From assembly GCA_002473165.1 (NCBI GenBank), contig DKSD01000094.1:75515-139514 (forward strand): DNA of 64,000 nucleotides. Reading direction: 5' to 3'. This document shows positions 7,697-16,846 of this stretch, one piece after another. This DNA is from Succinatimonas sp. UBA7265 (lineage in GTDB: Bacteria; Pseudomonadota; Gammaproteobacteria; Enterobacterales; Succinivibrionaceae). The translations under genes and the position numbers were made by a program. Position 1 is the first letter of the stretch. Each line of letters starts with the position of its first letter. Under the pieces are notes generated by a model. That model saw only the letters and a program-made list of their open reading frames with translations, was not told the origin of the DNA and did not search any database.

Positions 7697-9580
7697 TCAG
7701 ATGTAATCGCCGCGGCTTAGCGCGCAGACTTTCATGATCATCTCCGAGAGCAGCGGCGGCACGCCGTGGCTGCCGCGGCGCTGCATTTCGGAAATGACCT
7801 CCACGGCCATTCCGGGTTTGGATTTACGCCTGATGGCCTGCTCGATGATCTTGTCGGCGCCGATCCCTTTGCGCGGGCCGCGGATCCCCGAACACCTTAA
7901 ATACACATCATCGTAGCCGCAGGCGTAAAGGTAGTGTTCGATATCAAGGTAGGGAAGCGTCGTCAGGCAGTGCTCCCCCTTGCGCGGCCCTAAAAATTTC
8001 AGGACGCTTGCCGAGTACTTCGCGCCGGCCTCGTCGCCGTCGGTGAGCACGTAAACGGCGATGCCCAGCTGCCTTGCGACCTTCATGATCGGCTGCAGCC
8101 CGCACTGCGCGAACTCCAAAGGCCGCACGCCCTCGCATTGCAGGCTGACGCCCATGATGGCTGCGGCCTGGGAGATGATCCAGATCTCCGTCTCGCCCTC
8201 CACCAAAAGCCAGGTTCTGGCGAAAAAGCTCATGGGGCGGTTGATCCGCAGGTGGAACGAGATGCGCCGCTGATCCTCATCGGTAAGCGCGCTGCTGGCG
8301 ACCTTGTAGCTGCGGGTGTCGTAGTAAGGGCGGTAGAGGCGGCGCACGGAACGCAGCGGCGCTGCCGAAAGCAGATCTCCGGAGTTCGTCGTCACAATCT
8401 TCTGCACATGCGCCAGCGCCATGATCGACCACAGCGAGAGCAGGATCGAAGGATGCAGTCTGGCCTCGATATCCTCAAAGATCACGATCGGGCTGGCCCC
8501 GGCTCCGATATTGCGGTTTCCCTTGCTGTTAAACACGACGCCGGCGAGCATCGAGGTGATGATCTTGACCTTGTTGATCCCGGGCTGGTTTATGGTGTCG
8601 CGGATCGAGGACAGCGTTTCTATGGACACCGGCCGCGTCACGATGTCGCGCTCGCTGCCGTGCTTTTGCTCCGGGCTCTCGAGATCCGGCCCGGAGTAGC
8701 TGGCGACATACTTGCGCGCGAAACTGTCAGCGTCCTCGAGCATGCGCTTCATCTCAGGCCCTGAAAGCGCCAGATCCTCGCGCACAACGCTGGCAAAGCT
8801 CTCAGGCCTGGCCAGCCTCGAGGGATCGCGGCGCTCCTCGTCATCGCCTGCGGCGTTGTTCATGCGGTGATCGCGCATGCGCAGCACCGGATTTAGTTCT
8901 GTCAGCTCGAGTATGGCCTCTTTGACTTCATTCCAAGGCGCTTCCTTGCCGCTGCGCGAGATCAGCTCGTGCGAGGTGACAAAGCGCCCCTGCTCCTCCC
9001 GGCCGGTAATGCGCCAGTGGATGCGGCTCATGCCGTCGGGATCGTCATTGCGAAAGCGCGCCAGGTGCGGCAGGCGCACGGCGCTGTCTGTCAGGGTGCT
9101 GCCTGAGAAGATGAGATCGATCTGCACCCGATCGGCGCTGGCGCGGTAGGTGTCGGTGCCCCGGTACTCGCTGTCTTCGCCTGGAGCGCCGCCGCCCTGA
9201 GCTTTATCCTGCCGCTTTGCCCTGTCACCGCGCGGCTTCTGCCCCGCGCTCAAATCAAGGCGCTCCCGGTACAGCTCGCGCGTGCCGTCAGGGCGGCTGA
9301 AATCCCGGCGCTCCGGGGCGCTGTCTTTTTTGCCGCCTTCCTGGAGGCTGTCGGGATTTTTCCGAGGATCCTCGTCCAAAAGCCGGATCGGCACATAGAG
9401 ATCCTCTTTTTTAAGCTGGCAAAGCACCGCGCCGCGGCCCAGTGCCATCCACAGGGCGCGCAGCAGCGACGACTTACCCCAGGAGTTCTCGCCGATGAGC
9501 ACGGTGCTGTCATCTTCAAAATCGACTTTGAGATGGCGAATGCCCCGGAAGTTGCGGATTTCGGCCTGCTGCAGATACAT
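7697..9580 (-). CDS. ybjD: OLD-family ATP-dependent nuclease (YbjD-like)
   Basis: ABC-type ATPase fused to a TOPRIM nuclease, class as in E. coli YbjD (DUF2813). The N-terminus MYLQQAEIRNFRGI leads to Walker A GENSWGKSSLL near residue 32. Walker B VIFEDIEARLHP is near 365 and the TOPRIM core shows LLVEGETE and YVLTDGDEAG in the last third. Length 627 exceeds E. coli YbjD (about 550) largely because of a charged, low-complexity stretch at about residues 75-145. No GajB-type helicase or other defence gene is adjacent, so a housekeeping DNA-metabolism or solitary defence role are both open. Confidence 0.85.
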   Translation of the reverse strand: MYLQQAEIRNFRGIRHLKVDFEDDSTVLIGENSWGKSSLLRALWMALGRGAVLCQLKKEDLYVPIRLLDEDPRKNPDSLQEGGKKDSAPERRDFSRPDGTRELYRERLDLSAGQKPRGDRAKRQDKAQGGGAPGEDSEYRGTDTYRASADRVQIDLIFSGSTLTDSAVRLPHLARFRNDDPDGMSRIHWRITGREEQGRFVTSHELISRSGKEAPWNEVKEAILELTELNPVLRMRDHRMNNAAGDDEERRDPSRLARPESFASVVREDLALSGPEMKRMLEDADSFARKYVASYSGPDLESPEQKHGSERDIVTRPVSIETLSSIRDTINQPGINKVKIITSMLAGVVFNSKGNRNIGAGASPIVIFEDIEARLHPSILLSLWSIMALAHVQKIVTTNSGDLLSAAPLRSVRRLYRPYYDTRSYKVASSALTDEDQRRISFHLRINRPMSFFARTWLLVEGETEIWIISQAAAIMGVSLQCEGVRPLEFAQCGLQPIMKVARQLGIAVYVLTDGDEAGAKYSASVLKFLGPRKGEHCLTTLPYLDIEHYLYACGYDDVYLRCSGIRGPRKGIGADKIIEQAIRRKSKPGMAVEVISEMQRRGSHGVPPLLSEMIMKVCALSRGDYI

Positions 9581-9611
9581 GCGCTGAAGTCTTCCTGAAG
9601 CCTAACCTCGG

Positions 9612-10997
<1,386 letters not shown>

Positions 10998-11144
10998 GGC
11001 TGCACTCTGAATAACTGTAAAATCTGCCAAAAATTATAGCGGAAAAAGCAAGCGCGGCGCGCTTTGGCGCCGCCGCTCCGCCGCTTTTGCGCAATGAGGC
11101 GATCCTCGTTAATATATGGGAAAAATCCTAAATTTGAGGTAGCA

Positions 11145-11636
11145 ATGATCACTCTTAAGACCACGCTCGGCGACATCGTCATCGAGCTCAATCCCGAAAA
11201 AGCCCCTGTCACCTGCGCCAACTTTGAAAAATACGTCAAATCAGGCTTCTACAACGGGACCATTTTCCACCGCGTCATCAAAGGTTTCATGATCCAGGGC
11301 GGCGGGCTGCTCCCCGATCTGAGCAACAAGCGCGCGGACGCGCCCATTAAAAACGAGGCGGACAACGGCCTTAAGAATGAACCGGGCACCATCGCCATGG
11401 CCCGCACTAACGATCCCCACTCGGCCACCTGCCAGTTCTTTATCAACACCGTCAACAACGATTTCCTGAACTTCCGCTCCAAAGACGCGCGCGGCTGGGG
11501 TTACGCCGTCTTCGGCAAAGTCGTTTCAGGCATGGACGTGGTCAAAAAGATCGAGTCCGTCGCCACCGGCTCCAAATCCTTCTATGACGACGTGCCCCTT
11601 GAGACCATTGAGATCAAAGAGGCGGTTGCGGACTGA
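11145..11636 (+). CDS. ppiB: Cytoplasmic peptidyl-prolyl isomerase B
   Basis: Cyclophilin-type prolyl isomerase. Starting at 11145 (MITLKTTLGDIVIELN), with GAGG eight bases upstream, it has 163 residues, about the E. coli PpiB length, and no signal peptide. The active-site signature FHRVIKGFMIQGGG and the SATCQFFINTVNNDFL segment are conserved. lpxH begins five bases downstream of its stop, so they form one operon. Confidence 0.97.
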   Translation: MITLKTTLGDIVIELNPEKAPVTCANFEKYVKSGFYNGTIFHRVIKGFMIQGGGLLPDLSNKRADAPIKNEADNGLKNEPGTIAMARTNDPHSATCQFFINTVNNDFLNFRSKDARGWGYAVFGKVVSGMDVVKKIESVATGSKSFYDDVPLETIEIKEAVAD

Positions 11637-11641
11637 CAGCG

Positions 11642-12409
11642 ATGGGAGGCTGCCTCATCATCTCCGATCTGCATTTAAGCGCTGAACGCCCGGAGCTTAC
11701 CGAGGCTTTCTGCGCTTTTGCCGCGCGCGTGCCGGATGGCGCGCGCCTCATCATCGCAGGCGATCTCTTCGATTTCTATATCGGGCTTGACCGCCGCGAT
11801 CCGCTGATGCTGAGGCTGAGAAAGACGCTTTCACAGCTTAAAGAGCGCAAAGTTTCCGTAGGCTTTCAAAGCGGCAACCGCGATTTTCTGACAGATCGCC
11901 GCGCCGCCGCTTTTTTAGGTTTTGAGCTTTTGGACGAGTTCTGCGTCATTCCCGGGGAAAAAAGCAGCGTGCTGCTCATCCACGGCGATGAGCTCTGCGG
12001 CAACGACAAAAGTTTTCAGCGCTTTCGCGCCCTGGGGCGCAACCCTTTGGCTCGCGCTTTGTTCATGTCCCTGCCCTATGCCCTGCGCTACCGCATCGGC
12101 CTCTCTGTCAGGCGCAAAAGCATGAAGGCCGATCCCGGGCGGAATCTCAACCCGCAGCGCTACGGGCTCGTCGACGGACGCGCCAGGGAACTGCTTGAAA
12201 AATACTCCTGCAACGTACTCGTGCACGGCCACTTCCACCAGGCAGGCGAGCACCGCGATGAATATTTTCCCGGATCGCTGCGCCTGGCACTGGGATGCTG
12301 GGGAGACAAAGCAAGCTACATTTACCTTGGCAGGAACTGTGCCGAACTTTATGAAACGCCGCTATCCGCGCTTGCTGACAAAAACACCGCCCTGCCGCAT
12401 CTTAGGTAG
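11642..12409 (+). CDS. lpxH: UDP-2,3-diacylglucosamine diphosphatase
   Basis: LpxH hydrolyses UDP-2,3-diacylglucosamine to lipid X in lipid A synthesis at the inner-membrane surface. Calcineurin-type metal motifs are in order: SDLHLS, GDLFDF, GNRDF, HGDEL and HGHFHQ. The 255 residues are slightly longer than E. coli (240), with a short C-terminal tail. It is the distal gene of ppiB-lpxH. Confidence 0.95.
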   Translation: MGGCLIISDLHLSAERPELTEAFCAFAARVPDGARLIIAGDLFDFYIGLDRRDPLMLRLRKTLSQLKERKVSVGFQSGNRDFLTDRRAAAFLGFELLDEFCVIPGEKSSVLLIHGDELCGNDKSFQRFRALGRNPLARALFMSLPYALRYRIGLSVRRKSMKADPGRNLNPQRYGLVDGRARELLEKYSCNVLVHGHFHQAGEHRDEYFPGSLRLALGCWGDKASYIYLGRNCAELYETPLSALADKNTALPHLR

Positions 12410-12724
12410 TCATCCGGCCATTACTTCCATTGTCTGAAAGCACAAAGCCGTCAAAACAACCGCTTTTTGCGGCTTAACCTGATTTGCATGGTCTTTACAG
12501 GTCACGACCGGATCAAAAAGGATGAACCATGCAAGTCGCGCGCTGAGTGGTTACATACTAACTCACGGCGATAAAAGAGAAAAAGTGAAATTTTAAATCA
12601 CTTTTTAATTTGATCGCCGTCACTAAAAGAGATCAGACAACTAGCCCGTTTCCTCCAAAAAGAGTTTACTAGACGTACGGCGAAAGCCGCTGCTGCAAAC
12701 CATATATCAGGAGCACAAATAGTT
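12410..12724 (+). promoter_or_regulatory. Structured intergenic leader before idnD-like gene
   Basis: 315 bases without a conventional gene. Two separate inverted repeats stand out. The first is TTGCATGGT at 12484-12492 paired with ACCATGCAA at 12526-12534. The second is a nested element: outer arms ACGGCGAT (12565-12572) and ATCGCCGT (12613-12620) enclose a perfect inner hairpin, AAAAAGTGA (12580-12588) with TCACTTTTT (12598-12606). A five-codon ORF lies between (see 12529-12546). I could not assign a convincing promoter. The arrangement suggests operator sites, RNA-level control, or both, for the downstream sugar-acid dehydrogenase. Confidence 0.45.
12529..12546 (+). CDS. Possible 5-codon leader ORF (MQVAR)
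   Basis: ATG CAA GTC GCG CGC TGA, preceded by AAAAAGGATGAACC, which offers an AAGGA ribosome site at good spacing. Its start codon lies inside the 3' arm of the 12484/12526 inverted repeat, so pairing would mask initiation. It may be chance; no codon bias pointing to a specific amino acid is evident. Confidence 0.2.
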   Translation: MQVAR

Positions 12725-13762
12725 ATGAAGGCTGTCGTTTTACACAAGAAAGGCGATTTGCGTTACGAGGACATCCCTGATTCCCAGATCAAGGATCCCA
12801 AAGAAGTAAAAGTTAAGATGCTTGCCGGCGGTATCTGCGGTTCCGACCAGCACTACTACACTCTGGGCAACAACGGCTCCGCCATCGTGGTGCGCGAGCC
12901 TTTGGTGATCGGCCATGAAGGCTGCGGCGTCGTCGAGGAAATCGGCTCCGACGTCAAAGACGTTAAAGTCGGCGATATGGTCGTGATGCGCCCTGCCCGT
13001 CCTTGCTTCCACTGCAAGTTCTGCGAAAAGGGCATGTATTCCTACTGCCTGAACATGAGGCACTTAGGCTCCGCTGCCACCATGCCTCACGTGCAGGGCC
13101 TGTTTGCCGACTATGTGGTCGTCCACGAGGCCCAGTGCCGCGTTGTCCATGACATGAAGCCGGAAGTCGGCGCTTTCGCCGAGCCCTTGAGCGTGGCTTT
13201 CAACGGCGTGCACTCCTTAGGCGACGTCATCGGCAAAAACGTGCTCGTCATGGGAGCCGGCCCGATCGGCTGCCTCTGCGTTGCCGCTGCCAAGGCCTGC
13301 GGCGCTGATCGCGTCACCGCAGTCGACATCCGCCAGCAGACCCTCGACATCGCCAGAAAGATGGGCGCCGACGAAGTCTGCAACTCCAAGGAGAACCCTG
13401 ATCAGATCACTGCCTGGACTGCCGACAAAGGCCACTTCGACTGCTGCATCGAGGCCACCGGCAACGGCTTTGCCGCATCCCAGGCCATGGGCATGGTGCT
13501 TCCTGAGGGCGTTGTCTCCCAGGTCGGCATGTTCGGCGCCGGCGCTGGCCCTAAGGATTTAGGCGCTTTCGCCACCAAGGCCCTGAAGTGGCGCGCCGTG
13601 TTCCGCTTCTACGACGAGTTCGGCCCTGCCGTGAACGCGCTGCAAAACGGCACTGTCGATCCGCTGCCGCTGCTCTCGGCCACCTTCAAGGCTGCTGACT
13701 GCGTGAAGGCCATGGAGGCCGCCCTCTCCCCTGAGACCATGAAGGTTGAACTGACCTTCTGA
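12725..13762 (+). CDS. Zinc-dependent alcohol dehydrogenase, L-idonate 5-dehydrogenase-like
   Basis: Medium-chain dehydrogenase most like E. coli IdnD, which oxidises L-idonate to 5-ketogluconate with NAD(P). Catalytic zinc ligands are visible: Cys in GGICGSDQHYY, His-Glu in GHEGCG, and the AFAEPLSVA segment; the structural-zinc cysteines are in RPCFHCKFCEKGMYSYC. The Rossmann motif is VMGAGPIGCL. The 345 residues are family-typical. Codon use is strikingly uniform (many GCC, GGC, AAG), suggesting high expression. Neighbouring uxuA and uxuB suggest the substrate is a hexonate; L-idonate, mannonate-related or gulonate-type acids are all possible. Confidence 0.78.
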   Translation: MKAVVLHKKGDLRYEDIPDSQIKDPKEVKVKMLAGGICGSDQHYYTLGNNGSAIVVREPLVIGHEGCGVVEEIGSDVKDVKVGDMVVMRPARPCFHCKFCEKGMYSYCLNMRHLGSAATMPHVQGLFADYVVVHEAQCRVVHDMKPEVGAFAEPLSVAFNGVHSLGDVIGKNVLVMGAGPIGCLCVAAAKACGADRVTAVDIRQQTLDIARKMGADEVCNSKENPDQITAWTADKGHFDCCIEATGNGFAASQAMGMVLPEGVVSQVGMFGAGAGPKDLGAFATKALKWRAVFRFYDEFGPAVNALQNGTVDPLPLLSATFKAADCVKAMEAALSPETMKVELTF

Positions 13763-13782
13763 TCCCCAAAGGGAACTCTGAC

Positions 13783-13820
13783 ACGGGATCCGGGTTCAGC
13801 CCGGATCCCGTTTTGTTTTG
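13783..13820 (+). terminator. Terminator after idnD-like gene
   Basis: Perfect 12-bp stem ACGGGATCCGGG / CCCGGATCCCGT (13783-13794 with 13800-13811), loop TTCAG, then TTTTGTTTT. Confidence 0.92.
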
Positions 13821-13972
13821 CCAAAAACGATGCCGTCCTTCAAGATCTGCGCCCCCTCACAGATCTGTAAAATTTCTCCTTGTTGCCTTCTGTTAACCCT
13901 TTTATTTCCCAAGCTTTAATACGCAGTGAATTCCCGGAGGATCTGCACCGCCCCGAAAAGGCGCTTTGAGGG

Positions 13973-13994
13973 TGGTATACTAGGATACTAGTAA
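13973..13994 (+). promoter_or_regulatory. Candidate UxuR/ExuR-type operator upstream of uxuA
   Basis: TGGTATACTA at 13973-13982 closely resembles the TGGTATACCA core of enterobacterial UxuR/ExuR sites. It is followed at once by a direct repeat of ATACTAG. It sits about 50 bases before the uxuA start, where a repressor would block transcription. A GTATAC core recurs at 26423-26430 in the GntR island. The assignment is by resemblance only. Confidence 0.45.
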
Positions 13995-14039
13995 CTACAT
14001 TTTGATTTTGTTAGTCAATTTTCTTTGGAGACAATCATC

Positions 14040-15158
<1,119 letters not shown>

Positions 15159-15159
15159 C

Positions 15160-16773
15160 ATGGAATTAAACCTCAAATCCTTAAGCGCGGACCAGGCAGG
15201 CTTTTTAAAAGCGGGCGTAAAGCTTCCCGGTTTTGACGTCAAAGCGCTGCAGCAGCGCACGGCGCAGCAGCCGGTGTGGCTGCACTTTGGCGCGGGCAAC
15301 ATCTTTCGCGGGTTTATCGCCTCGCTGCAGCAAAGCCTTATAGAACAGGGGCTGCAGCAGTGCGGCATCCAGACGCTCTCCGCCCACGACGGCGCGATCA
15401 TCGATGAGGTCTACAAGCCCCACGACTGCCTGACGCTGAACGTGACGCTGCTGCCTGACGGCAAAACCGAGCTGGATGTCATCGGCTCAGTAACACACGG
15501 CCTCAAACTCAACGGCACCTGCCCTGAGGACGAGCAGGAGGCTCTAAGGCTCGCCGCCGCCCCGTCGCTGCAGCTTGTCTCCTACACCATCACCGAAAAA
15601 GGCTATGCCATCCGCGGCCTGGACGGCAAATACACCGCGCGCATCCTCGAGGACTTTGAAAAAGGCCCGGAGCACTGCCGCCACGCCATGGCGCTGACCG
15701 CAAGGCTCATGCTTAAGCGCTATCAAAACGGCGCCCTGCCGGTGGCCCTCGTCTCCATGGACAACTGCTCGCACAACGGCGACAAGCTAAAAGACGCCGT
15801 GCTCACGGTAGCCCGGGAGTGGGCAAAGCGCGGCTTTGCCGATGAAGGCTTTGTCAGATATCTTGAAGATCCAAAGAAAGTCTCGTTCCCCTGGTCGATG
15901 ATCGACAAGATCACCCCGCGCCCGGATCCTGAGATCGCAAAGCAGCTAAAAGCCCTCGGCATAGACGGCATGGAACCGCTTAAGACCGCGCGCGGCTCAT
16001 TCATCGCGCCTTTTGTCAACGCCGAGAAGCCGCAGTACCTCGTAATCGAGGACAACTTCCCCGCAGGCAGGCCGCCGCTTGAGAAAGCCGGTGTACTGTT
16101 TACGGACAAACAGGGCGTCGATCTGTGCGAGCGCATGAAGGTCACGACCTGCCTAAACCCGCTGCACACCGCCCTGGCTGTCTGCGGGTGCCTGTTAGGC
16201 TACACGCGCATCAGCGCCGAGATGGAAGATCCGGAGCTCGTAAAGCTCGTCAAAAAGCTGGGCTATGACGAAGGCCTGCCGGTAGTCGATGATCCCGGGA
16301 TCCTCTCCCCGCGCGCCTTCCTTACCGAGGTCATAGAAAAACGCCTGCCCAACAAGTGCCTGCCGGATTCCCCGCAGCGCATCGCCACCGACACCTCGCA
16401 GAAGGTTCCGGTGCGCTTTGGCGAGACCATCAAAAACTACCAAAAACGCGGACTCGATCTCTCAAAGCTCACGGCGCTGCCGCTGGCGATCGCCGCGTGG
16501 ATGCGCTACCTCACGGGCATGGATGACGAAGGCCGGCCTTTTGAGCTCTCAGATGATCCGCAAAAGGAGGTCCTGCAACAGCAGCTTAAAGGCGTGGAAT
16601 TCGGCCGCCCGGAAACGCTCGGGGACAAACTGCGCCCGATCCTCTCAAACCAGGCGATCTTCGGGACTGATCTTTATAGGGCCGGGCTTGGGGAGAAGAT
16701 CGAGCAATACACCGCCCAGATGCTCGCCGGGCCTCACGCCGTGCGCGAGACCTTAAAGAAGGCGCTTTTCTGA
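15160..16773 (+). CDS. uxuB: Fructuronate reductase / mannonate oxidoreductase, mannitol dehydrogenase family
   Basis: Mannitol-dehydrogenase-family polyol oxidoreductase expected to interconvert D-fructuronate and D-mannonate with NAD(H). The N-terminal nucleotide-binding motif is LHFGAGNIFRGF; the catalytic-domain landmarks are FPWSMIDKITPRPD, VIEDNFPAGRP, and CLNPLHTALAVCGCLLGY. AGGAG at the uxuA 3' end drives the ATG at 15160. The 537 residues exceed E. coli UxuB (486), including an extended N-terminus, and look more like the longer form found outside enterics. Tagaturonate reductase is an alternative, but uxuA linkage favours mannonate. Confidence 0.87.
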   Translation: MELNLKSLSADQAGFLKAGVKLPGFDVKALQQRTAQQPVWLHFGAGNIFRGFIASLQQSLIEQGLQQCGIQTLSAHDGAIIDEVYKPHDCLTLNVTLLPDGKTELDVIGSVTHGLKLNGTCPEDEQEALRLAAAPSLQLVSYTITEKGYAIRGLDGKYTARILEDFEKGPEHCRHAMALTARLMLKRYQNGALPVALVSMDNCSHNGDKLKDAVLTVAREWAKRGFADEGFVRYLEDPKKVSFPWSMIDKITPRPDPEIAKQLKALGIDGMEPLKTARGSFIAPFVNAEKPQYLVIEDNFPAGRPPLEKAGVLFTDKQGVDLCERMKVTTCLNPLHTALAVCGCLLGYTRISAEMEDPELVKLVKKLGYDEGLPVVDDPGILSPRAFLTEVIEKRLPNKCLPDSPQRIATDTSQKVPVRFGETIKNYQKRGLDLSKLTALPLAIAAWMRYLTGMDDEGRPFELSDDPQKEVLQQQLKGVEFGRPETLGDKLRPILSNQAIFGTDLYRAGLGEKIEQYTAQMLAGPHAVRETLKKALF

Positions 16774-16797
16774 CTTTTCATTTCTGCCTGTGCTTGT

Positions 16798-16824
16798 GCC
16801 GCGGCTGAAGGCCGCGGCTTTTTT
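16798..16824 (+). terminator. Terminator after uxuB
   Basis: Perfect 8-bp stem GCCGCGGC / GCCGCGGC, loop TGAAG, followed by six T (16819-16824). It closes the uxuAB operon before convergent polA. Confidence 0.95.
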
Positions 16825-16846
16825 GCGCCTTAACCGCTCAGGGGGC

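Noticed and set aside
7697..9580. Gabija-like defence system (OLD nuclease plus UvrD-like helicase)
   Set aside because: The only UvrD-like gene is the housekeeping uvrD 25 kb away in a conserved repair/lysine operon; no GajB-type partner is adjacent.
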